A program made the translations under genes and the position numbers. From Methanobacterium sp. (GTDB taxonomy: Archaea; Methanobacteriota; Methanobacteria; Methanobacteriales; Methanobacteriaceae), in NCBI GenBank assembly GCA_019084405.1, contig JAHRFX010000108.1, positions 1 through 13,114 of the forward strand: a stretch of DNA of 13,114 nucleotides, in the 5' to 3' direction. The notes under the pieces are model-generated. The model was given only the letters and a program-made list of their open reading frames with translations, was not told the origin of the DNA and did not search any database. Each line of letters starts with the position of its first letter. The stretch's first letter is position 1. Below, one piece after another: positions 1-6,299 of the stretch.

Positions 1-73
1 GGCGGGTTTCCATAGATCATTAAATACCACTTTACCTGCCCCTGCCTTAAGACAAAATATTCCCAGTGTCCCC
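1..73. repeat. Left arm of a perfect 73-bp inverted repeat at the contig edge
   Basis: Bases 1-73 are the exact reverse complement of 169-241, with a 95-nt loop (74-168) between the arms. The repeat begins at the first base of the window and its right arm lies inside a methyltransferase coding sequence. A fold-back chimera formed during amplification or assembly is the simplest reading. Genuine genomic sequence then probably starts near base 74. This is inference: only the repeat itself is directly visible. Confidence 0.95.
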
Positions 74-487
74 CGCCACCGTTCCCCAAAAATAACCTCT
101 GTTTCTTTATTTCTAAAAAATAATAATCTAAATTTTGATTTTAAAGTTTTAGATGCCACCTGTGGACCGGGGACACTGGGAATATTTTGTCTTAAGGCAG
201 GGGCAGGTAAAGTGGTATTTAATGATCTATGGAAACCCGCCACCCATATGACCACTTTAAATCTGGAATCAAATGGATTTAAGGTTGATTTATTTGATGA
301 AAAGCTGGAAAAGTGCAAAGTGAGTCATGGTGAAAATTTTGAAGTTTATAATATGGATATAAGAAAAATAGATTCTTTTATGGATGAAAAATTTGATTTA
401 TGTATTATAGACCCCTTCCCCGGGGTCGATTCTAAAGAATTTGTGGATGCCACCCGTGATTTAGCTAAAAAGACTTTAATTATATAA
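2..487 (+). CDS. 5'-truncated SAM-dependent methyltransferase, Trm1-like (Rossmann fold)
   Basis: This is probably a class I SAM-dependent methyltransferase related to Trm1, the tRNA guanine-26 N2-dimethyltransferase. The visible order is PRHRSPKITSVSLFL (about 71-115), SAM-binding motif I VLDATCGPGTLGIF (146-187), the acidic strand end FNDLW (218-232), an NLESNGF segment as seen in Trm1, and motif IV FDLCIIDPFPGVD followed by FVDAT. Trm1 proper has DPFGSP with FLDSA, so this may be a paralogue with another target. It is far shorter than Trm1 (about 380 residues) even allowing for truncation. The frame is open from base 2, but bases 1-73 are an inverted duplicate of 169-241, so only codons from about 74 on can be trusted. 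A GTG at 212 is an in-frame start candidate but lies after motif I and cannot be the true start. The stop is TAA at 485-487. Confidence 0.72.
   Translation, partial: AGFHRSLNTTLPAPALRQNIPSVPRHRSPKITSVSLFLKNNNLNFDFKVLDATCGPGTLGIFCLKAGAGKVVFNDLWKPATHMTTLNLESNGFKVDLFDEKLEKCKVSHGENFEVYNMDIRKIDSFMDEKFDLCIIDPFPGVDSKEFVDATRDLAKKTLII
169..241. repeat. Right arm of the 73-bp inverted repeat, inside the methyltransferase gene
   Basis: This arm is the exact reverse complement of 1-73. It encodes sensible methyltransferase sequence (GPGTLGIF ... KVVFNDLWKPA), so this copy is the genuine coding one and the left arm is the inverted duplicate. Confidence 0.95.
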
Positions 488-493
488 TCCCTG

Positions 494-512
494 ACTTTTT
501 TTGATTTATTAA
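494..512 (+). terminator. T-rich terminator after the methyltransferase gene
   Basis: A run of T (CTTTTTTTGATTTATT) begins 7 nt after the stop codon, as in archaeal intrinsic termination. The following 40 bp carry an A-run (about 521-526) that would serve as a T-run on the minus strand for the convergent transporter gene. Confidence 0.5.
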
Positions 513-555
513 GCATATGGAAAAAATTGGATTAATATTAGCTTCTCTGATTTTT

Positions 556-1812
556 CTAATTAAACATAATATAATAGATAACTATGGCCGGCACAATCAA
601 AACACCCATTAGATGTGATTTACTTACCCCCAGATAATGAGGAAGTAGACCTAAAGCTGTAGAGGTCAGAAGTGCTAAAATGATAAAAAGGATATTAGAA
701 TGTTCTAGAATAGAAAAAATCAGGAGTATGGTAACCATCAACGTTATAGCCACCGTGGTCAGTTTATTATAGTTTATTCCCTGTAATGAATCACTTAGCC
801 AATCACCTATTTTTAAACATAAAATAAGTGCCACTGAAACTGAAGTGAGTGATGCAAATATAAAAAATAATAGATGACTTGAAGTAAAATCCTGAATTAT
901 TTGAGATACATAAACTGCAATTCCACTGCGAGGATTTCCAATTAAAAAAATAGCTACTAATGAAAATAAAGTATCTGCAGTATTCAAGCCACTGATAGAT
1001 GTTAAAAATTTCTCTGCACTGTTTTCAGCGCCCCCTCCACTTAATTCCTGGGCAATTATGGTTCCCTGGGCTGGTCCAAAGCCAGGTAAAAAACCTAAAA
1101 TAGTGCCTGATACTCCCCCGGAGATGATGCCTCTGAATAATGAAGAATTAAAGTTTAATTTTGAAAATTTGTTCTGATGAGGCAAAAAAGAATCCTCATT
1201 CAAACTATAAATTAGAGTACTGACTCCAAAAAAACCGGTAAACAGGCACATTAAAGAAAGATTAGCAGAAATAGGAGTTTCCAACATTACCCACCCCACC
1301 ATGCCCGAAAACAAAAACAGAACTAGAGACCAGAAAAAACTCTTCAGGTCTTTGCTGAGTCTAATTAACATGTAAAATGATCCAAAAATTAGTAAAATCC
1401 AAATATAAGGTTTTATTAAACAATAAACAGGTGGTAAGATCATTATAAAAAGAGGTAATAAGAAAATGGTTATCAGTATAGCCCCAAATCCACCTAATGC
1501 CACCAGACGAATGGCTTCTCTTGCCCTTCCCTGTAAAACCATTCTATGTCCTGGTAAAACAGATAAAGCAGTGGATTCTTCAGGTACACCCAGTAAAATA
1601 GAGGGAATGAATTCTAAAAGGGCGTGAGATATGGCCATTGAAGACAAAAATACACCTAAAAACTCAGGAGAAAAATTATTTAAAAGAAAAACAGATGATG
1701 CGAAAATAATTGCACCAGCCGTATTAACATGAATACCTGGAATAAGGCCGGTGATCGCACCACAAAAAATTCCTGCAAAGCATGCCAGGATGAGATCAAA
1801 AATAGGCCTCAC
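556..1812 (-). CDS. TctA-family (tripartite tricarboxylate transporter permease-like) membrane protein
   Basis: This is a polytopic membrane protein of 418 residues that consists almost wholly of hydrophobic helices. It shows the internal duplication typical of TctA (PF01970). GAITGLIPGIHVNTAG (19-33) in the first half is matched by SGTILGFLPGFGPAQG (235-250) in the second. After each comes a re-entrant-like segment: LLGVPEESTALSVLPGHRM in the first half and FLIGNPRSGIAVY in the second. Bacterial TctA works with a small TctB and a binding protein TctC, and neither is visible here. The archaeal protein may therefore act alone, and its substrate cannot be read from sequence. The start is GTG at 1812-1810, two nt after the ef1b stop, so the ribosome-binding signal would lie inside the ef1b 3' end and the two genes are very probably cotranscribed. 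It is somewhat shorter than bacterial TctA (about 500 residues). Confidence 0.82.
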   Translation of the reverse strand: MRPIFDLILACFAGIFCGAITGLIPGIHVNTAGAIIFASSVFLLNNFSPEFLGVFLSSMAISHALLEFIPSILLGVPEESTALSVLPGHRMVLQGRAREAIRLVALGGFGAILITIFLLPLFIMILPPVYCLIKPYIWILLIFGSFYMLIRLSKDLKSFFWSLVLFLFSGMVGWVMLETPISANLSLMCLFTGFFGVSTLIYSLNEDSFLPHQNKFSKLNFNSSLFRGIISGGVSGTILGFLPGFGPAQGTIIAQELSGGGAENSAEKFLTSISGLNTADTLFSLVAIFLIGNPRSGIAVYVSQIIQDFTSSHLLFFIFASLTSVSVALILCLKIGDWLSDSLQGINYNKLTTVAITLMVTILLIFSILEHSNILFIILALLTSTALGLLPHYLGVSKSHLMGVLIVPAIVIYYIMFN

Positions 1813-1814
1813 CC

Positions 1815-2084
1815 TTACATGAGTCTTCGAATATCCGTTACTTCAACATTACCTACATCATTAATTTTAGATAGATTTTCTTCAACTGCTTCGGTTCCAC
1901 CCTCAGCATCTCCAACTACAACGATAACATTCAAAGCAACCAGGCCAAAGGCAATAGGTTCTTCTTCTATCTTGTGTAATTCAGCATTTTCAGGCATAGA
2001 ATCTTCAATATTCTTTTTTATATTTTCGAGATCCACTTCCGGACTCTCTGGCATTAATTTAATGGTAGCAACTACATCTCCCAT
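1815..2084 (-). CDS. ef1b: Translation elongation factor aEF1-beta
   Basis: This 89-residue protein is the guanine nucleotide exchange factor for aEF1A. It corresponds to the C-terminal exchange domain of eukaryotic EF1B and is full length for the archaeal family (about 88-91). Recognisable stretches are GDVVATIKLMPESPEVDL at the N-terminus, EEEPIAFGLVALNV in the middle (residues 41-54) and GNVEVTDIRRLM at the C-terminus, which carries the strand pattern of this small alpha-beta sandwich. The start is ATG at 2084, with a strong GGAGGT ribosome site (complement of 2091-2096). It is the first gene of a probable two-gene unit with the TctA-like transporter. A TATA-like element lies about 75-90 nt upstream. 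Confidence 0.95.
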   Translation of the reverse strand: MGDVVATIKLMPESPEVDLENIKKNIEDSMPENAELHKIEEEPIAFGLVALNVIVVVGDAEGGTEAVEENLSKINDVGNVEVTDIRRLM

Positions 2085-2090
2085 GATTTA

Positions 2091-2172
2091 ACCTCCAATT
2101 AAATTGAATTTTTTAATCCTCATTTGCATGTTATACTGGATAAAATTACCCGGTTAGTATTAATATATATAA
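2091..2172 (-). promoter_or_regulatory. ef1b promoter (TATA-like) and ribosome-binding site
   Basis: On the minus strand a TATA-like tract, TTATATATATTAATA, lies at about 2158-2172. A GGAGGT ribosome site lies at 2096-2091, six nt before the ATG. With the usual spacing of about 25 nt from TATA box to start of transcription, the mRNA would begin near 2140, giving a leader of roughly 55 nt. The transcription start is inferred. Confidence 0.5.
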
Positions 2173-2235
2173 CTTGAGTAATACTTGATTTATATTTAAT
2201 ACTATATAAATTTATAGTATGAAAAATTAGAATGC

Positions 2236-2266
2236 AAAAAAATAGATTTACAGGATTTTAAATCCT
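2236..2266 (-). terminator. Hairpin plus T-run after the zinc-ribbon gene
   Basis: On the minus strand the palindrome AGGATT-TAA-AATCCT (2266-2252) is followed after about 9 nt by seven T (2242-2236). It lies about 20 nt downstream of the zinc-ribbon stop codon and separates this unit from ef1b. It resembles an intrinsic terminator. The T-run alone could suffice in archaea. Confidence 0.55.
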
Positions 2267-2284
2267 TTATTATAATTTTTAAGA

Positions 2285-2446
2285 TTAAGGGCCGGTGAAT
2301 CCACATTTACAATGGTATATGTGTGCAAATGTGCGGCATTTTTCACAGCGGTAGATCATTTCTTCGCAGGTCGGACATTCAAATTTAACATAAGGTTCTA
2401 CCAGAGGTATTTCTTGTTTGCATGATGTACACTCTATTTTTTCCAT
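2285..2446 (-). CDS. Small zinc-ribbon protein, HVO_2753-like (53 aa)
   Basis: The minus strand reads ATG at 2446 to TAA at 2287-2285, giving 53 residues. Four cysteine pairs are visible: CTSC (6-9), CPTC (24-27), CEKC (34-37) and CKC (46-48), followed by the C-terminus GFTGP. This layout, including IYRC and the GFTGP end, matches as I remember it the haloarchaeal two-zinc-finger protein HVO_2753, which was linked genetically to swarming and biofilm formation. The molecular role is unknown. Relatives are often annotated as zinc-ribbon or RNA-binding proteins, which I cannot confirm here. The ATG directly follows the TAA of the kinase gene, with zero spacing, and the ribosome site AGAGGTGAT lies inside the kinase 3' end. 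Translational coupling is therefore likely. The gene is small enough to be missed by routine gene calling. Confidence 0.88.
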   Translation of the reverse strand: MEKIECTSCKQEIPLVEPYVKFECPTCEEMIYRCEKCRTFAHIYHCKCGFTGP

Positions 2447-3103
2447 TTAATCACCTCTAACAATGGTATATTGCGTATTTTTTGTACTAAATCTTCCTTC
2501 AATTATAGAGAGAGCTCTTTCCGGGTATTTTCCATTTACCACATAACAATTAGACCCGAAATTGATTAAAAGCTCACTCAAAGCAGTGTCAACTGATGTT
2601 TCACCAAAAGATAGTAGTTTTTTAGCACTTATTTCATTAATAAATTCAGCATCTTTGAAAGATGGTTTTCGGGTATATATACCATCTACATCTGTTGCTA
2701 TTAAAAGTTTTGCCTGTAAAATTTGAGAAATATAAAGTGAAATTGAATCAGAGGTGACATTCCAGGAATGTTCCAATGGATCCAGATAATGGATTAGTCT
2801 GGAAGGGAGGAATATAGGGGTTTTATTATTTTTTAGGATCATATTTGCCTGATAAAGATTATCCACACATTGGGCCCCGGGTACCTTATCTGCTAAAAGA
2901 TTTCCCATGATATCCATGCATAAAATTGCAGCTTCGTGGGCAGCATCATCTGAGAATTTTAGTTCCTGATCATATTCCCTAATGATGTTGGCGAAATTAC
3001 CACCACCACAAATTATCATTACATCCTTTCCCACCAGGGACTGAACCAGTTTAATTGCATTTTCAGGAAAAAGACTTCCACCGATCTTTACCACCCATTC
3101 CAT
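2447..3103 (-). CDS. mfnE: Amino acid kinase family protein, probable MfnE (methanofuran biosynthesis)
   Basis: This is a 218-residue kinase of the amino acid kinase fold. Visible motifs are the N-terminal phosphate-binding loop VVKIGGSLF (4-12), the GGGNFAN loop (33-39), NVTSDSISLY in the nucleotide/substrate region, and ATDVDGIYTRKP, the family's ATP-binding D-V-D-G-Y/I-T segment. The compact length and the lack of an ACT or PUA domain fit MfnE. In Methanocaldococcus, MfnE converts the aminomethyl-furan phosphate to the diphosphate for condensation with tyramine in methanofuran synthesis. The frame is open upstream to an ATG at 3178, but the ATG at 3103 is preferred: it is preceded by GGGGGAATGA and begins right at the kinase core, whereas the extra 25 residues look like leader sequence. 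The downstream zinc-ribbon gene begins at the stop codon. Another small-molecule kinase of this fold is possible. Confidence 0.72.
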   Translation of the reverse strand: MEWVVKIGGSLFPENAIKLVQSLVGKDVMIICGGGNFANIIREYDQELKFSDDAAHEAAILCMDIMGNLLADKVPGAQCVDNLYQANMILKNNKTPIFLPSRLIHYLDPLEHSWNVTSDSISLYISQILQAKLLIATDVDGIYTRKPSFKDAEFINEISAKKLLSFGETSVDTALSELLINFGSNCYVVNGKYPERALSIIEGRFSTKNTQYTIVRGD

Positions 3104-3151
3104 AAAATCATTCCCCCATCTAAAAAAACTTAGCTTAAAATAAAAAGAGAC

Positions 3152-3160
3152 ATTATAATT
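3152..3160 (-). promoter_or_regulatory. TATA-like element upstream of the mfnE-like gene
   Basis: The minus strand reads AATTATAATG about 50 nt before the preferred ATG at 3103. It lies inside the longer open frame that begins at 3178, which argues that this stretch is promoter and leader rather than coding sequence. Confidence 0.35.
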
Positions 3161-3199
3161 CCTGTGTTTAGTCGCCAATCATTGAATCATATTTCATCA

Positions 3200-3541
3200 T
3201 CATTTAAGTAACTTCAAGTCCCCGGTTATTTTATCTATTTTTTCATCATCATCCGGACCAATACCTAAACAGGTAACGGTGGAACTTGGTATTTCAGTAT
3301 GGCCTGCATCCTTAACCAGATATATAACCGCATCACTCTTTTTGGCTATTTCATATATCTCATAAAGGTCTTCCAGGCTTCCAATTTTTAGTACTACTTT
3401 TTTTTCGCCTTCTTTTTCCCACTTTCTTAATTTAGAAGATTCACTCTTTTTAAATGATCCCACTGATGCATGGCATGCCTGGGCAGCTATTTTACCACGG
3501 CTCATATTCAGATCGCTTCTCATGATTATGACTTGTTTCAT
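3200..3541 (-). CDS. pth2: Peptidyl-tRNA hydrolase, archaeal/eukaryotic type (Pth2)
   Basis: Pth2 cleaves the ester bond of peptidyl-tRNA that has dropped off the ribosome, recycling the tRNA. At 113 residues this is full length for the archaeal family (about 110-120). Diagnostic segments are the N-terminal strand KQVIIMRSDLNMSRGKIAAQ with the conserved RGK, followed by ACHASVG (residues 22-28), and KDAGHTEIPSSTVTCLGIGP near the C-terminus with the conserved AGxT and TxxGIGP elements. The start is ATG at 3541, preceded by AAAGGTGTAATA, a good ribosome site. It is unrelated in sequence to bacterial Pth. It lies upstream of the mfnE-like gene on the same strand with a 96-nt gap, so cotranscription is possible, though a TATA-like element occurs in the gap. 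Confidence 0.96.
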   Translation of the reverse strand: MKQVIIMRSDLNMSRGKIAAQACHASVGSFKKSESSKLRKWEKEGEKKVVLKIGSLEDLYEIYEIAKKSDAVIYLVKDAGHTEIPSSTVTCLGIGPDDDEKIDKITGDLKLLK

Positions 3542-3560
3542 TATTACACCTTTAAAAAAA

Positions 3561-3574
3561 TAGAAATTTTTCTA
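3561..3574. promoter_or_regulatory. Short palindrome TAGAAA-TT-TTTCTA upstream of pth2
   Basis: This perfect 6-bp inverted repeat with a 2-bp spacer lies about 20 nt upstream of the pth2 start. It is built only of A/T plus one G/C pair per arm, so chance is a fair explanation. No role can be assigned. Confidence 0.25.
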
Positions 3575-3678
3575 TATCCTTATTTGAAGATTATGTCATA
3601 TTAATTTTTTATGTGGATATCTATCAGGAGGATAACTGGTGGAATGTAAATTTATATTAATTCTCACTCACAACCGGA

Positions 3679-3692
3679 TGTCACAGGTGACA
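3679..3692. promoter_or_regulatory. Perfect palindrome TGTCAC-AG-GTGACA between pth2 and the histone gene
   Basis: Two 6-bp arms with a 2-bp spacer lie in the 265-bp divergent region between pth2 and the histone gene. Related half-sites follow downstream: GGTGTCA near 3716-3722 and AGGTCACAG near 3735-3743. The site is GC-richer than the surrounding spacer and lies about 70 bp upstream of the histone TATA box, where an activator or repressor could act. No regulator is known to me for this motif. Confidence 0.4.
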
Positions 3693-3760
3693 CCCATCAA
3701 ATACACACATTTCATGGTGTCAGAAACCAGATATAGGTCACAGTAGTGCCTAAAAAAACA

Positions 3761-3803
3761 ATATATTTAAATAGTATGGAGTATCAGATTAAATTGAGGT
3801 GAT
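3761..3803 (+). promoter_or_regulatory. Histone gene promoter (TATA box) and ribosome-binding site
   Basis: A TATA box, ATATATTTAAAT (3761-3772), follows a purine-rich AAAAAAAC stretch that could serve as the TFB recognition element. Transcription should begin near 3790-3795, giving a short leader. The ribosome site GAGGTGAT (3796-3803) lies 3 nt before the ATG at 3807. Confidence 0.65.
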
Positions 3804-3806
3804 ATT

Positions 3807-4013
3807 ATGGCTGAATTACCTATAGCACCAGTCGGAAGAATCATAAAAAACGCCGGTGCCATGAGAATAAGTGATGATGCAAGAGAAGCTTTGGCAAAAG
3901 CTTTAGAAGAAATGGGCGAAAACTTGGCTTTAGAAGCTGTTAAACTAGCAAAACACGCTGGTAGAAAGACTGTTAAAGCATCTGATGTCGAATTAGCTGT
4001 TAAAAAAGTTTAA
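3807..4013 (+). CDS. Archaeal histone (HMf family)
   Basis: This is a 68-residue single histone-fold protein that dimerises and wraps DNA into archaeal nucleosome-like hypernucleosomes. It is full length and close to HMfB from end to end: LPIAPVGRIIKNAGAMRIS (4-22) at the first DNA-contacting region, DDAREALAKALEEMG across the long helix, and HAGRKTVKASDVELAVKKV at the C-terminus. R11, R20, K54 and T55 sit where HMfB contacts the DNA backbone. There is no tail. It is monocistronic, with its own TATA box and strong ribosome site and a T-rich stretch after the stop. Methanogens usually carry several paralogues, so the exact paralogue name cannot be given. Confidence 0.97.
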   Translation: MAELPIAPVGRIIKNAGAMRISDDAREALAKALEEMGENLALEAVKLAKHAGRKTVKASDVELAVKKV

Positions 4014-4027
4014 GCTAATTCTACCCA

Positions 4028-4044
4028 TTTCTTTTTTCTATTTT
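4028..4044 (+). terminator. T-rich terminator after the histone gene
   Basis: Clustered T-runs (TTTCTTTTTTCTATTTT) begin about 15 nt after the histone stop codon without a strong hairpin, typical of archaeal intrinsic termination. Confidence 0.5.
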
Positions 4045-4389
4045 CCATTTATTAGTCATTAAATATTAATTTTAAATGTTTTAATAGGATTAAAAATTAA
4101 GATTAGTCCGGAAATATTATGATTTTTTTTTAATTTGAGGAAATTAACGTATAATTCTCTTGTATAAATACCATTTTTAAAGACAGGAACATATTAATTA
4201 ACGGTACTAATTACATAAACTAATTAGGATGTAACCTCCTATTAATCAATAAGAATAAAATTAAATTTCAAAATAAGTTTAGAATGATTTCATTGTGCTG
4301 GAATTAATTAAATAGAATTATAATATTTAATATTGCAGGATTCAAATATTATTTCCTGATTACCCTTATTTGATTTTACCGGTGATAAA
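4045..4389 (+). other. AT-rich spacer before ABCE1; nothing coding seen
   Basis: About 345 bp of very AT-rich sequence separates the histone terminator from the ABCE1 start. I find no convincing small ORF, tRNA or strong structured RNA on either strand. TATA-like tracts are common, for example around 4317-4333, so the ABCE1 promoter cannot be placed with confidence. The only stem of note is weak: CAGGA (4337-4341) with TCCTG (about 4355-4359). A GGTGAT ribosome site at 4381-4386 marks the end of the spacer. Confidence 0.5.
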
Positions 4390-6168
4390 GTGAGTAGAAT
4401 TTCCATATTAGACCATGATAGATGTCAGCCCAAAAAATGTAACTATGTATGCATTGAATACTGTCCCGGAGTACGGATGGAAGAGGATACTATTGTAATT
4501 GATGAAAAAACAAAAAAGCCAATTATATCTGAAGAACTATGTTCTGGTTGTGGTATCTGTACTAAAAGATGTCCCTTTAATGCAGTAGATATTATAAATC
4601 TACCAGAAGCTTTAGAAGACCCCATTCATCGCTATGGGCAAAACATGTTTCAACTATTTGGTTTGCCAACTATCAATCCAGGATCAGTAGTGGGCATTTT
4701 GGGCCCCAATGGTATTGGAAAATCAACAATTATCCGCATATTGTCTGGAGAAATGATACCTAATCTAGGCAATTATGAAGTAGAACCATCCTGGGAGAAC
4801 ATAATAAATTATTTTAAAGGATCACAGCTACAGAACTATTTTAATAAACTATCAAAAGGCCAGATAAAGGTGGTGCATAAACCACAGATGGTAGACCTCT
4901 TACCCCGATATGTTAAAGGTAAGGTAAGAAACGTACTAGAACAGGTAGATGAAAGGGGAGTCCTGGAAAGGGTAGTAGAGACTCTGGATATAAAACCTGT
5001 AATGGATCGTGAATTATCAAAGTTAAGTGGTGGAGAACTGCAAAGAATAGCCATAGCTGCCGCTGTTTTAAAAGACGCTGATTTCTACTATTTTGACGAA
5101 CCAACATCCTGGCTGGATGTAAGACAACGTCTAAATGCGGTTAAAGTTATAAGAGAATTAACAAATGAAGGTAAGTCAGTTATGGTAATAGAACATGATT
5201 TAGCAGCTCTTGATGCAATTTCAGATTATGTTCACGTTTTATATGGTCAGTCAGGAGGATATGGTGTTGTTTCCCACTTGAGGGGAGTCAGGGTGGGAAT
5301 CAATGCTTATATAAACGGATTCCTTAGAGAGGAAAATGTTAGATTTAGAAAACGGGCCATTGAATTTGAAGTCCGACCACCTACCCCTGAAGGCAAAGGT
5401 CAGGTTATAGCAGATTATTCCTCTTTGAAAAAATCATACGACGGATTTAAACTTGATGCAGAAGAAGGTGAAATTTATTATAACGAGATAGTTACTGCAT
5501 TTGGGCCTAATGGTATTGGAAAAACTACCTTTGCTAAAATGCTGGCAGAAGTGGTAAAACCAGACACAGGAAAGATAAAAAAGAAAGTCAGTATCTCCTA
5601 CAAACCACAGTATCTGGATTCAGAATTTGAAGGAAGTGTGGAAGAATTTTTATACACCCATGCCCCCACCTATGGTACCAATATTTTTAAAAGTGAAATA
5701 ATGCGCCCTTTTGCCATCAAAGAAATCTTAGAAAAAAAAGTAAAAGATTTGAGTGGTGGTGAATTGCAGCGGCTTTCGGTGGCAACTACCCTTTCTAAAC
5801 CGGCCGAAGTATATCTTTTTGATGAACCAACTGCTTTTTTAGATGTGGAGCAACGTCTGGTAACTGCTAGGGCCATAAGAAAGATTATTGAAAGTAGGCA
5901 TGCGGCTTCAATTATTGTTGATCACGACATAGTATTTATCGACTATATTTCAGACAGAGCAATGGTATTTTACGGGACTCCCGGTCAGGAGGGACATGCC
6001 AGTAAACCAACAGAACTTAGAGCTTCTATGAATAGCTTCCTTAAAGATGTGGGTATAACCTTCCGTAGAGACAAGGAAACCAGAAGGCCACGTGTGAACA
6101 AGTTAGATAGTTATCTGGACCGTAAACAGAAAGAAATAGGAGAATACTACTATTTAAAAGATGAATAA
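4390..6168 (+). CDS. ABCE1/Rli1 ribosome-recycling ATPase
   Basis: ABCE1 splits the ribosome after termination by binding the aRF1/Pelota-occupied ribosome and hydrolysing ATP. At 592 residues it is full length. The N-terminal Fe-S domain has eight cysteines: C12, C17, C21 and C25, then C51, C54, C57 and C61, the second set in a ferredoxin-type CxxCxxCxxxCP pattern. NBD1 has Walker A GPNGIGKST (105-113), signature LSGGELQR and Walker B YYFDEPTSWLDV. NBD2 has Walker A GPNGIGKTT, signature LSGGELQR and Walker B YLFDEPTAFLDV with the IVDHD switch histidine. Both sites look catalytically intact. The start is GTG at 4390 with GGTGAT 3 nt upstream, and the protein begins exactly at the family N-terminus. 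It is a single gene flanked by spacers. Confidence 0.97.
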   Translation: MSRISILDHDRCQPKKCNYVCIEYCPGVRMEEDTIVIDEKTKKPIISEELCSGCGICTKRCPFNAVDIINLPEALEDPIHRYGQNMFQLFGLPTINPGSVVGILGPNGIGKSTIIRILSGEMIPNLGNYEVEPSWENIINYFKGSQLQNYFNKLSKGQIKVVHKPQMVDLLPRYVKGKVRNVLEQVDERGVLERVVETLDIKPVMDRELSKLSGGELQRIAIAAAVLKDADFYYFDEPTSWLDVRQRLNAVKVIRELTNEGKSVMVIEHDLAALDAISDYVHVLYGQSGGYGVVSHLRGVRVGINAYINGFLREENVRFRKRAIEFEVRPPTPEGKGQVIADYSSLKKSYDGFKLDAEEGEIYYNEIVTAFGPNGIGKTTFAKMLAEVVKPDTGKIKKKVSISYKPQYLDSEFEGSVEEFLYTHAPTYGTNIFKSEIMRPFAIKEILEKKVKDLSGGELQRLSVATTLSKPAEVYLFDEPTAFLDVEQRLVTARAIRKIIESRHAASIIVDHDIVFIDYISDRAMVFYGTPGQEGHASKPTELRASMNSFLKDVGITFRRDKETRRPRVNKLDSYLDRKQKEIGEYYYLKDE

Positions 6169-6237
6169 TCTTTTAATCCGGTTTATATTAAATTATTAAT
6201 CAATTAATTTTTTAAAACGCAGTTTATTAAAAATTTT

Positions 6238-6299
6238 TAAAAAAAAGTGATTAGGGAAGTTTAAAATAAAAAATCAGCCCTTAAAATAATTAAAGGGGC
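6238..6299 (-). terminator. Terminator region of the aminotransferase gene, hairpin overlapping its stop codon
   Basis: On the minus strand GCCCCTT ... AAGGGC (6299-6277) can form a stem with one bulged C. It includes the TAA stop (6292-6290) and is followed by a T-run (6273-6268) and a second T8-rich run (about 6247-6238). This looks like an intrinsic terminator pushed into the end of the gene. The convergent ABCE1 transcript would end in the T-run near 6206-6211. Confidence 0.5.

Noticed and set aside
212..487. Methyltransferase starting at GTG 212
   Set aside because: SAM-binding motif I is encoded upstream at 146-187 in the same frame, so a start at 212 would remove the cofactor site.
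1729..2091. Plus-strand ORF of 120 codons
   Set aside because: It lies antisense to ef1b and the start of the TctA-like gene, has low-complexity Ser/Thr-rich content and no ribosome site. It is a shadow of conserved genes.
3104..3178. 25-residue N-terminal extension of the mfnE-like kinase
   Set aside because: The kinase fold begins right after the ATG at 3103, which has a strong ribosome site. The extension contains a TATA-like element and does not look conserved.
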